This document shows, piece by piece, positions 28,245 to 36,332 of a DNA stretch of 64,000 bases. The number at the start of each line of letters is the position of its first letter. Positions within the stretch are counted from its first letter, which is position 1. The DNA comes from a bacterium. GTDB taxonomy: Bacteria > Electryoneota > B3-LCP. The stretch is from positions 248,001 through 312,000 of the forward strand of contig JAPKYS010000023.1 in NCBI GenBank assembly GCA_026394195.1, read 5' to 3'. The notes under the pieces are model-generated. The model did not search any database and was not told the DNA's origin. It saw only the letters and a list, made by a program, of their open reading frames with translations. Made by a program: the position numbers and the translations under genes.

Positions 28245-29786
28245 TCAATTAGATTTAGGAAAGTACATATTGGCGATAAAAGCATCTTGAAATTCCGGGT
28301 GTCCTCCCAGGTTGACGATTTTCACCTTGGATTGCAGAGCAACTGCTCTTTTCCGGTTTTCAACTTCGGCCAGACAAAGCAGGGCGCCGCGTCCCGCCGC
28401 ATTATCCAGAGTTACAATTTTCTCAAGTGGGAGATTGGGGATGAGTCCTACGACCATAGTCGCGGCAGGATCGATGCGATTGCCAAATGAGCCGGTAATC
28501 ATGACCTCGTCCAATTCAATCGGTTTGATGTCGGCTTCCGAGCATAGGATATCGATGCCCGCTGCGATGGCTCCCTTGGCCAATTGAAATTTCCGTACGT
28601 CAGCCTGAGCGACCTTGATTGCGCCATTTTGATCGAGCAGGGGGTACCACTCTCGGCAAGCCTGCTTATTTTTTTCGATTAAACCCGTTTCGTCCATGAT
28701 TCCCAGTTTCAGCATCCGTGAAAATGCTGAGATGTATCCGGATCCACAGATGCCTCGAGGCTCGCCCCCTCCGATTACGTAAGGCAAGCCCTGCTCAGAA
28801 AATCCCTCGATGGCGCCTTTTAGCGCCGGCATTCCGCTCTGTAAACCGACTCCTTCAAAGGCAGGACCGGCAGCGGTGGAAGTCGCCCATAACTCGCCCT
28901 GAGCGGCTAGTACAATTTCGCCGTTCGTCCCCAGATCGATGAATAGCTTGTTTTGGATGCAGCGATCCAGATCTGCGGCGATAATTCCGGCGGTTATGTC
29001 ACCCCCGATAAACCCGCGAATGATCGGACAAATCGCACACTCTACTTCTGCATCCAACCCAAAATATTCCGGCGAAATATCCAAAAAACCCAAATCTTCG
29101 AATGGGCTTTTAAAGGGAGCTTTTTCCAAGCCTGCTCCAGCGCTTCCCATCAGGAAATGAGTCATTGCGGTATTTCCGACCAGGAGCAAGCTGTTAAATA
29201 CCGAGCGATCAAAGCCGAAGTGGTCTGAAATAACCTGTATGGAATCACTGATACTCCTTCTGAGACTTCCGACCAGTTGATCCAAATTGGAAGGACTCTT
29301 GGCGTGTTCAAGGCGCGTCATCACGTCACCGCCAAATTGATGTTGTGGGTTTAAAAAGCTCAGCTGGTGTATTATTTCGCCTCTGAGAAAATCTACGACA
29401 TATACTGCGATGATAGTTGTTCCGACGTCGACGGCAACGCCCAACCATCTCTGCGCGCTTTTCAGCGAGTTCATCGGGCTGAGTCGTTTTTCTTTGAAAC
29501 CTTCAGCCAAAACGGAAATTTCGATTTCGCAATCGGTCGAGACTCGATGCAGGCAAGCTAACCTGAGTGACGATCCCTGCCCAAAGAGCTCGATTTCTCT
29601 GGGCTTGATTCTCGGAGGATGCTGATGAAATAGCACTCTGCAATGACCGCATTGTCCTTTGCCACTGCAGTTCTGAGGGAAGAAGTACCCAGCCCGCGCC
29701 AGCGCCGCCTTTAATGACTCGCCGCTGGATGCGTCGATGACCCGACCGTCAGGATGAAGGATTACTCGATGATTGGCGTCGGACAA
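28245..29786 (-). CDS. ASKHA-domain [2Fe-2S] protein, RACo-like corrinoid-activation protein
   Basis: 513 aa; N-terminal ferredoxin NCSGKGQCGHC...LACLHRV (CX5CX2C...C), then GVAVDVGTTIIAVYVVDFLRGEI... and FIDLGTNGEIVLA.... Confidence 0.9.
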   Translation of the reverse strand: MSDANHRVILHPDGRVIDASSGESLKAALARAGYFFPQNCSGKGQCGHCRVLFHQHPPRIKPREIELFGQGSSLRLACLHRVSTDCEIEISVLAEGFKEKRLSPMNSLKSAQRWLGVAVDVGTTIIAVYVVDFLRGEIIHQLSFLNPQHQFGGDVMTRLEHAKSPSNLDQLVGSLRRSISDSIQVISDHFGFDRSVFNSLLLVGNTAMTHFLMGSAGAGLEKAPFKSPFEDLGFLDISPEYFGLDAEVECAICPIIRGFIGGDITAGIIAADLDRCIQNKLFIDLGTNGEIVLAAQGELWATSTAAGPAFEGVGLQSGMPALKGAIEGFSEQGLPYVIGGGEPRGICGSGYISAFSRMLKLGIMDETGLIEKNKQACREWYPLLDQNGAIKVAQADVRKFQLAKGAIAAGIDILCSEADIKPIELDEVMITGSFGNRIDPAATMVVGLIPNLPLEKIVTLDNAAGRGALLCLAEVENRKRAVALQSKVKIVNLGGHPEFQDAFIANMYFPKSN

Positions 29787-29787
29787 G

Positions 29788-30753
29788 TCAGGTCTCCATC
29801 ATCAAGCGAACCAGTTCAGGATCGGCTTTGGCGGGCAGATCGCAACCGCTGCTCAGTACCATCGGTTCAGGCAGAACCTGAATGCAACGGGTTGTTGCAG
29901 CTTTAAGTTTTTCTGCGCTGCCCTGCAAAAAGAATTCAGTCGGGATAAATCCCATGGGAACCGTATCCTGCATGGCCTCCCACATCGGCGGATAAAAATC
30001 CTCAAAGCTGAATAAATCAAGATGCAGATCTGCGAGCTCTGACGCGAGCATATCAATCTTACCGCAGAGATGCAAACAGCAACATGATTGATGAGCTGTG
30101 GCTATATCATACAGTTCGGCGAGGTAGGGCTTTACAAATAGAGCAAAATATTTGCTACCGATCAGGCTGCCGGACGCAAAAGGCGCTCCAACCAGCGGCA
30201 GATAACCAGAAAAGATGACTCTTTCAAGCAGAGTGGCTTGAATCTGTGTACAGACGTTTAACAGATCCCTAACTCTTTCCGGCGCGGTAACCAGCATTTC
30301 GAAGAATTGATCGGGACCAATTAAAAGAGCTGCCAGGCTGAAAGGGTCTTTCATGGAATAGAAGATTGGAAACTCGTTCCCCAGGTCATGGCGGCAGATT
30401 TCCGCCGCGAGCAAAAGTTGAGGAACACGCCCTTCGGAAGTAATGTCCCGGGATTTGATTTCGGCTATATCCAGATGATCATGGATCGATGGGTTGGAGT
30501 GATCGTAATAATCCAGCCTGACACCTAACGCTTCTGCCTCGACGGATACATCCGCAAAGACGATCAAAAGCTCAGAATGATAGCGCTCCCGGGCTAACAG
30601 TAGTCCTTCTGCCAGCAACTTTCCACCTCTGCATACATCTGCGATGGGTTTATTCATCAGGAGAGCGAGATGATCGGCAGCGATCATGGGGGCTCTGATC
30701 ACAGATCTTCCACGGTAAAGGGGGAACAAATTGTTGAACGTCTCAACTCTCAT
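29788..30753 (-). CDS. URO-D-fold corrinoid methyltransferase, second paralog
   Basis: From ATG 30753: MRVETFNNLFPLYRGRSVIRAPMIAADHLALLMNKPIADVC...; CCCLHLCGKI...MVLSSGCDLPAKADPE. Confidence 0.82.
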   Translation of the reverse strand: MRVETFNNLFPLYRGRSVIRAPMIAADHLALLMNKPIADVCRGGKLLAEGLLLARERYHSELLIVFADVSVEAEALGVRLDYYDHSNPSIHDHLDIAEIKSRDITSEGRVPQLLLAAEICRHDLGNEFPIFYSMKDPFSLAALLIGPDQFFEMLVTAPERVRDLLNVCTQIQATLLERVIFSGYLPLVGAPFASGSLIGSKYFALFVKPYLAELYDIATAHQSCCCLHLCGKIDMLASELADLHLDLFSFEDFYPPMWEAMQDTVPMGFIPTEFFLQGSAEKLKAATTRCIQVLPEPMVLSSGCDLPAKADPELVRLMMET

Positions 30754-31390
30754 GGTCGATTCCCAGCAGTTGGTAAGCGCCTTGTACTGCCAGGCGCACA
30801 TTCTCGCCGTAAAAATCAGCTTTGATACTTCTGGCAAAATCCCAGTTAACCGGGGCTCCTCCCACCATTACTTTAATTTCTGGGAAACCGGCATGCAGTT
30901 GCTGCGTGATCTCTGCCATGCTGTCCATGGTGGTGGTCATCAGGGTGGACAATGCGACGATTTGCGGTTTTTCGTGCTTAGCGCTTTCCAAAAATTGGGC
31001 AACTCCCAGGTTTTTACCCAAGTCAACCAGCCGAAATCCGGCGGCTTCCAGCATAATCTTAACTATATTTTTGCCTATATCATGAAAGTCTCCTTCTACG
31101 ACGCCGATTAAAATCGTCCCTTTATGAGCAGTCTTCCCTTCGGTGACTTTGCTTTTCAGGATATTGAATCCAGCATACATCGCCCGCGAACAGACCAGGA
31201 TTTCCGGCACGAAACATTCTTGAGCCGCAAACCTTTTGCCCACTTCATTCATTCCAGCTGCCAGCCCCAGTTCGATCGCCTCTTCAGGTGGATAGCCTTC
31301 ATCCAGCGCTTGTTGAGCCAGCCTGGCTACGTCTACTGCTCGCATCTCCACCACGGCGCGAGCCAGGTCCTGGTATATTTTTATTTCCAT
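30743..31390 (-). CDS. corrinoid protein (MtaC/MtbC-like, B12-binding)
   Basis: From ATG 31390: helical cap + GTILIGVVEGDFHDIGKNIVKIMLEAAGFRLVDLGKN (DxHxxG) ... STLMTTTMDSM ... KVMVGGAPV. Confidence 0.93.
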   Translation of the reverse strand: MEIKIYQDLARAVVEMRAVDVARLAQQALDEGYPPEEAIELGLAAGMNEVGKRFAAQECFVPEILVCSRAMYAGFNILKSKVTEGKTAHKGTILIGVVEGDFHDIGKNIVKIMLEAAGFRLVDLGKNLGVAQFLESAKHEKPQIVALSTLMTTTMDSMAEITQQLHAGFPEIKVMVGGAPVNWDFARSIKADFYGENVRLAVQGAYQLLGIDHES

Positions 31391-31451
31391 GATGCAGCTT
31401 TTTATATTAGTACGGATTTCGTTGTGCTTGAATCGGCTCCATATTGAAGAA

Positions 31452-31871
31452 TTAGCCTGAGAGTAGAATGATCGCCAGCACTGCGCAGCCAATGCCGCAG
31501 ATCTTTTTCAGGGTGATCGGTTCGGCAAGGAGTACGAAGGCTAAAATGGATGAGATTGTTACATAGAGTGAGGTTAGTGGAATCACCACCGTTGCAGGAC
31601 CGCGATCCAGCGCCATAAAGAAATAGAGGAAGCCTAACGCTCCTGCAATTCCTGCTCCGACGCCGACCAGTGACCATAATTCCAGCTTTATTCTGGGGGT
31701 ACCGGGGAATAGCGCAAAGATGACCGTCGCTGCGCCGAAGCAAATCATCATGGTTTGCCAGTGGATTCTTTCCGCGCCGAGTTTGGTCAGAAAACCCCAC
31801 CAACCCCAGAAGAAAAGGGCGAAGAGGGAGGGTTTCAGCCACCCTCCCCCGATGAAAATATCTTTTAGCAT
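31452..31871 (-). CDS. half-size EamA/DMT-type membrane transporter
   Basis: From ATG 31871, about 139 aa, four to five TM helices; MALDRGPATVVIPLTSLYVTISSILAFVLLAEPITLKKICGIGCAVLAIILLSG. Confidence 0.8.
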   Translation of the reverse strand: MLKDIFIGGGWLKPSLFALFFWGWWGFLTKLGAERIHWQTMMICFGAATVIFALFPGTPRIKLELWSLVGVGAGIAGALGFLYFFMALDRGPATVVIPLTSLYVTISSILAFVLLAEPITLKKICGIGCAVLAIILLSG

Positions 31872-31875
31872 GGCG

Positions 31876-32673
31876 CTACTTCCTGGCCAGGAAACGGCCG
31901 CGCCCCATTCTGCCCTGGTGTGCCATTTCACTCATAAATTGCATTTCTCCGCCCATACCCTGAAATAGCTCCAGGTTATCCCCGATGATCTTCAAGGCAT
32001 CGAAACTAAGCTGATCCACCAGCATCTTGATGTAAAGATCGACATAGCCGGCGAACTCAGGTGTCAAATCTTCAGCCGAAACCAGCGTCAAACCGGCCTT
32101 TTCGATCAATTTCTTGTATCCACCCAGGCTTTCCATGTAAGGGAATTTCATGAAGGTATTGATGCGTTTCGCCTGGTCAGTCGTCAAGCCTTGCGGTCCC
32201 TCAATCCAATCCGTAAAAGCCATAACTCCACCCGGCTTGAGCACTCGGACGCCTTCCGCGATCAGTTTTTCTTTATCGACCACGTAACACCAAGCATCCT
32301 CACCCCAGACAAAGTCGAAAGTGTTATTCGGCCAGGGATTGGCGGTAACGTCCCCCAGTTTAAAATCGATTTTATCTGCCAATCCTTCGTTTTGGGCGCG
32401 TTGGATGGCTTTTTCGTGCATCGTCTTCGTTCCATCCAGTCCGCACATGCTGGTTCCGAAAAACTTAACCAGAAAACGGCAGCCTGCGCCCAGCGCGCTG
32501 CAGAGATCGATGCCTTTCCACCCTGGCTGAATGCCTGCCTTTTTTGCCAATTCCATGGACGATTTGAATCCGCCGATGTGTATCTGTTCACCCATGATTA
32601 ATTCCCAGAGAACGCCCACTGGGCCGTCATAAACTGCATTTACGTCCTTGAGAGAAACGTTTAACCGCTCCAT
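31876..32673 (-). CDS. SAM-dependent methyltransferase (small-molecule type)
   Basis: 265 aa; GIDLCSALGAGCRFLVKFFGTSMCGLD, FDFVWGEDAWCYVVDKEKLIAEGVRVLKPGGVMAFTDWIEG. Confidence 0.82.
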   Translation of the reverse strand: MERLNVSLKDVNAVYDGPVGVLWELIMGEQIHIGGFKSSMELAKKAGIQPGWKGIDLCSALGAGCRFLVKFFGTSMCGLDGTKTMHEKAIQRAQNEGLADKIDFKLGDVTANPWPNNTFDFVWGEDAWCYVVDKEKLIAEGVRVLKPGGVMAFTDWIEGPQGLTTDQAKRINTFMKFPYMESLGGYKKLIEKAGLTLVSAEDLTPEFAGYVDLYIKMLVDQLSFDALKIIGDNLELFQGMGGEMQFMSEMAHQGRMGRGRFLARK

Positions 32674-33124
32674 ACTTCCTCCATGAGGTTTTTGATTGTG
32701 GTATTGTGTTTGAATCAGTCAGACATTGACGGCGGGGTGCAGTTGAGGCAGGCAAATAGGGAGGAAGGGATCAGTTATTTATTTGAGATCTCCTCCTTTC
32801 TCAGCGCCTCGGCAGCACTTGTCCGTCAGTCCTCGCGTTCCGCGAAGTCTAAATTTAACTCAGAAACAAAGCATGATTGGTACTCCGGATTCCGTGGTGG
32901 TTATGATTTGTTCGTCGATTATTTAATCTCACTCATAATATAACCAACTCAGCGCCGATTTCAAAACAAATTGAAAACAATTTTGTCAATCTTCAGTTGA
33001 TGATCCAATTCCCTTAATAGTCCCGAATGAATCCATAATAATAGAATTAATCACGAGTGCGGGGCAGGGACGGTGCTGATCTACTTGACATGAGTTAAAT
33101 AGCTTGGGTAATTTCAGAAAAGGC

Positions 33125-33153
33125 TTGACTTTCGGACTTTTTATTGTTAAATT
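33125..33153 (+). promoter_or_regulatory. sigma70-type promoter candidate
   Basis: TTGACT - 17 nt - TAAATT. Confidence 0.5.
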
Positions 33154-33192
33154 GAATTTAGCGCTTTTCTTTTTCTTGAGCAGGAGCTGAAT

Positions 33193-33267
33193 ATGGACTT
33201 TGTTTTTGCTTCGCTCGCAGCCTTAAACTGTAATTTACCCGCAGAAACCAAACCCGATGAGACTTAG
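33193..33267 (+). CDS. candidate 24-aa small ORF MDFVFASLAALNCNLPAETKPDET
   Basis: ATG preceded by aggag with 6-nt spacing; ends in TAG within the following terminator stem; promoter-like sequence upstream. Confidence 0.35.
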   Translation: MDFVFASLAALNCNLPAETKPDET

Positions 33268-33288
33268 GACCGTCTCAAGCGGGTTTTT
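33250..33288 (+). terminator. rho-independent terminator/attenuator upstream of the 775-aa secreted protein gene
   Basis: aaacccgatgagac-ttaggacc-gtctcaagcgggttttt. Confidence 0.7.
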
Positions 33289-33320
33289 GTGTCTATAAAT
33301 GAACCCTTTAAGGAGCCCCC

Positions 33321-35648
33321 ATGAAAACCCTGACCCTTACCACCACGCTGACCTTGCTGGTTGCGCTGCTTGCCACGATGTGTACCCTGCCCGCCCAAGC
33401 CCACTGGCCCAGAACGGTGGAAGAAAATGTGGCGATTGCGGCTGACCCTAACGTAATCGAAGGTTTGCCCTGTACCCTTACCCTTCCCAATGGAAGGGTG
33501 CTGGTTGCATACAACCATGACAACAACGGTATAATTTACCAGATCATTAACCGCTTCGGCAACTTTGAGATGCCTGCTCTGACCCAGTTGGCTCCGGGAT
33601 TGCCTCAGTGGATTGATCATGGCATCCCCGAGGTGCTTTCCGATGAAAACGGCGGAGCCTATATCGTATGGTCTTCAATCGGCTCGGGACCCGATTCCTT
33701 GCATGGCATCTACACTCAACACCTGGATTCTCTGGGCAACCGGCTCTGGGGTGAGAGCGCGGTGCGTATATTCCCGTATGAGGCTTCAGGACTAAGTAAC
33801 ATGCCGATTTGCCCGGATGGTCAGGGAGGGTTCTTTATGGCGAAACAAGGGGGGGAGTTAATTGATGGCTGGTCCGATCTCTGGGCTCAACGCGTTGACG
33901 CCACGGGTACTCTGCTCTGGGGACCAGAGGGAATCGTCGTCTGCGGAATCCCACAATGCGGGGCGAATATTCCATGCATCGCTTCTGATTTATCCGGAGG
34001 CTGTTACGTTACCTGGGTGGACGGTCGCGGAGGTGTTTACGGGCAGCGATATAATGCTCAGGGGAATGAATTGTGGACGCACAATGGCCTCTATCTGACC
34101 CCGCTTGGACTAGTCGGTCTACTAAACCTGATTTCTGATGGAACGGGAGGTGTCATCATGCAGCAGACGATTGACGGAGGTGGTTATTACAACAGACATC
34201 TGCGCATTAACGGCAACGGGCAAATCATCGCAACACGGGATCACTTGAGTTATGGACAATTAGGAAGCATGATACTTGGGGAACAAAACTACTTTTACCT
34301 GGGATTCTTGTACACCTGGGGTTATGATGTGTACGGACAGCGAGTGGATTTGAACCTTAATCCGCACGGGTTCGGCACTAATGGCGCTATAATTTGTTCA
34401 AGACCGGGATGGGGAGCGACCGGAGACTTAGCTTTTTCTTATGGCTATCCCTATTATTATTTCGCAGGAGGGTTGCAAATAGTCACCGGTACGCAAGTCG
34501 ATCTGATTACTCAGTATTTAGATACTCTGGCAAATCGAAAAATGGGGGATAATGGGACAACATTATCTACCATCCCCTCTGGAACTTATTGGTACACAAG
34601 TGTCATCCCCATCGAAGGCGACATTGTGGCCGTGTATCAGGTTCATTATCAGGGTTACGACGTCTGGGCGAAGCGCTGCCATGCCGATGGAACCTTGGGA
34701 GGACCATTCCCGCTGGGTGTAACCGTAACGCCGCGGCATCCCCCCATCCAGATTCCGGCACAGGGAGGCAGCTTCAGCTTCGATATCGCCGTGGCCGACA
34801 CAGACTCAGTGGGAGGACCGTTCGACGCCTGGATAGAAGTAACCCTGCCGGGAAACCGGACTCATCCGATCACCGCCCGCCGCCATCTGAACATGCCCAC
34901 CGGCGCAACCATCACCAAACCCAACCTGACGCAATTCATTCCGGCAAGTGCTCCGGCGGGTTTGTACACCTACCGCGTCTGCGCCGGGGATGACAGCTTC
35001 AAGATACCCTGGGGGGAGGGAAGCTTTACGTTTGAAAAGGTTGCTGGCGGCGCAACTGTAGGGGCACAATATATTGTGCCCTTCTGGAAAGATGAGGCAC
35101 GGCGGTCGTCGGATTCCGGACCAGCCGGAATGACGACCTCCTCGTCAGGAATGACCCAACCCTCCATGTCATTCCCGCAAGCGAAGCGCGTCGGGAATCA
35201 CCTTCCAACGGCAGCTGCGATAGCAGGTGATTCCGGACAAGCCGGAATGACAGACGACATGAGCGGTTGGATATTGTCGGGTGATTTCTTCAAGGAAGGC
35301 ATCGAGGTAGGGGCGCACTGCGTGCGCCCTGACGATGGGGGTGTTGATTCAGAGGGCGCACGCAGTGCGCCCCTACAAGATACGTCATCCGATTTGCAAT
35401 TGGAGGCGCGCCCCAACCCGTTCAACCCCGACATTGACATTTCATTTGCGTTATCCAACGCCCAACATGTAGAATTAGCCATTTACGACCTGCGCGGCAG
35501 CAAGGTTGACGTTATCGCCGAGGGCATTTTGCCGCCGGGGCTGCACACCTACAATTGGAATGGGGAAGGGCATTCCGCCGGAGTTTATTTCATTCGCTTA
35601 ACGTCGGAAAATCAGAGCGCCGTGAAGAAGGTGACGCTGTTGAAGTGA
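33321..35648 (+). CDS. secreted beta-propeller-like protein with C-terminal sorting domain
   Basis: 775 aa; signal peptide; WVDGRGGVYGQRYNAQGNELWTHNG repeats; C-terminus RPNPFNPDIDISFALSNAQHVELAIYDLRGSKVDVIAEG...SAGVYFIRLTSENQSAVKKVTLLK; AGGAG upstream of ATG. Confidence 0.75.
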   Translation: MKTLTLTTTLTLLVALLATMCTLPAQAHWPRTVEENVAIAADPNVIEGLPCTLTLPNGRVLVAYNHDNNGIIYQIINRFGNFEMPALTQLAPGLPQWIDHGIPEVLSDENGGAYIVWSSIGSGPDSLHGIYTQHLDSLGNRLWGESAVRIFPYEASGLSNMPICPDGQGGFFMAKQGGELIDGWSDLWAQRVDATGTLLWGPEGIVVCGIPQCGANIPCIASDLSGGCYVTWVDGRGGVYGQRYNAQGNELWTHNGLYLTPLGLVGLLNLISDGTGGVIMQQTIDGGGYYNRHLRINGNGQIIATRDHLSYGQLGSMILGEQNYFYLGFLYTWGYDVYGQRVDLNLNPHGFGTNGAIICSRPGWGATGDLAFSYGYPYYYFAGGLQIVTGTQVDLITQYLDTLANRKMGDNGTTLSTIPSGTYWYTSVIPIEGDIVAVYQVHYQGYDVWAKRCHADGTLGGPFPLGVTVTPRHPPIQIPAQGGSFSFDIAVADTDSVGGPFDAWIEVTLPGNRTHPITARRHLNMPTGATITKPNLTQFIPASAPAGLYTYRVCAGDDSFKIPWGEGSFTFEKVAGGATVGAQYIVPFWKDEARRSSDSGPAGMTTSSSGMTQPSMSFPQAKRVGNHLPTAAAIAGDSGQAGMTDDMSGWILSGDFFKEGIEVGAHCVRPDDGGVDSEGARSAPLQDTSSDLQLEARPNPFNPDIDISFALSNAQHVELAIYDLRGSKVDVIAEGILPPGLHTYNWNGEGHSAGVYFIRLTSENQSAVKKVTLLK
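35062..35081. repeat. 20-bp perfect palindrome inside CDS
   Basis: gggcacaatatattgtgccc. Confidence 0.9.
35307..35376. repeat. inverted pair of identical 23-bp palindromic units inside CDS
   Basis: gtaggggcgcactgcgtgcgccc (35307-35329) and its exact reverse complement gggcgcacgcagtgcgcccctac (35354-35376). Confidence 0.92.
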
Positions 35649-35801
35649 CAAAGTCACTTTTCCGCAAAGTGCTGCGCGACTTTGCGCTGCAAATGATGGA
35701 GAATTGACGTAGAGGCGCATGGCGTGCGCCCGCCGGGGTCAGGTCCCGAAGGGATGGCAAGCCAGACGACCCCGATTGCGGGATTTTTAGAGGTGCGGGA
35801 G

Positions 35802-36161
35802 ATGAAAGAAGGGAATGTTGTGCTGGAGAAGAGTTATGCGTTTGCGCTCAGAACGGTGAAGTTGTATAAATTTCTTGTGGAAGAGAAGAAGGAGAGAGTG
35901 TTATCCAAGCAGATTCTGCGGAGCGGAACCTCGCTCGGGGCGAACGTCGAAGAGGGAGTGGGGGCGCAATCGCAGAAAGACTTCGTCAGCAAAATGTCCG
36001 TCGCCTACAAAGAGGCTCGCGAAACTCGCTACTGGCTGCGCCTTTTAACCGACAGCGGTTTCCTCGACCAAAATCAATCCCAATCAATCCTCGCCGACTG
36101 CGAAGAACTACTAAAAATCCTCAACACGATTCAGAAAACTCTGAAAATTCGTAATTCGTAA
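35802..36161 (+). CDS. four-helix bundle protein (23S rRNA intervening-sequence protein family)
   Basis: From ATG 35802: MKEGNVVLEKSYAFALRTVKLYKFLVEEKKERVLSKQILRSGTSLGANVEEGVGAQSQKDFVSKMSVAYKEARETRYWLRLL. Confidence 0.88.
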   Translation: MKEGNVVLEKSYAFALRTVKLYKFLVEEKKERVLSKQILRSGTSLGANVEEGVGAQSQKDFVSKMSVAYKEARETRYWLRLLTDSGFLDQNQSQSILADCEELLKILNTIQKTLKIRNS

Positions 36162-36177
36162 TTGAATTGGAACATGG

Positions 36178-36249
36178 CTCCCCGGGAGGGATTCGAACCC
36201 CCAACCTAGTGGTTAACAGCCACCCGCTCTGCCGTTGAGCTACCGAGGA
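36178..36249 (-). tRNA. tRNA-Asn (anticodon GTT)
   Basis: Minus strand TCCTCGGTAGCTCAACGGCAGAGCGGGTGGCTGTTAACCACTAGGTTGGGGGTTCGAATCCCTCCCGGGGAG; cloverleaf and TPsiC loop GGTTCGAATCC. Confidence 0.95.
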
Positions 36250-36332
36250 ATCTTGCCAATTTAGTAAAAAGTCGCAGCAAAGTCAAGTGGAATCCTTATA
36301 AAGTGTTTTCCGCAGTTCTATCACGGATATGT

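Noticed and set aside
32760-32860. TPP riboswitch call from CTGAGA on the minus strand
   Set aside because: Only a fragment of the consensus is present; the ACCTGATC...GCGTAGGGA half is missing.
32683-32943. 86-aa plus-strand ORF upstream of the corrinoid operon
   Set aside because: Low-complexity serine-rich translation, no recognisable domain, lies in the probable leader of the opposite operon.
35724-35801. GTG-started N-terminal extension of the four-helix bundle protein
   Set aside because: Extension (MRPPGSGPEGMASQTTPIAGFLEVRE) starts in a degenerate palindromic repeat; ATG at 35802 with aggtgcgggag upstream matches the family N-terminus.
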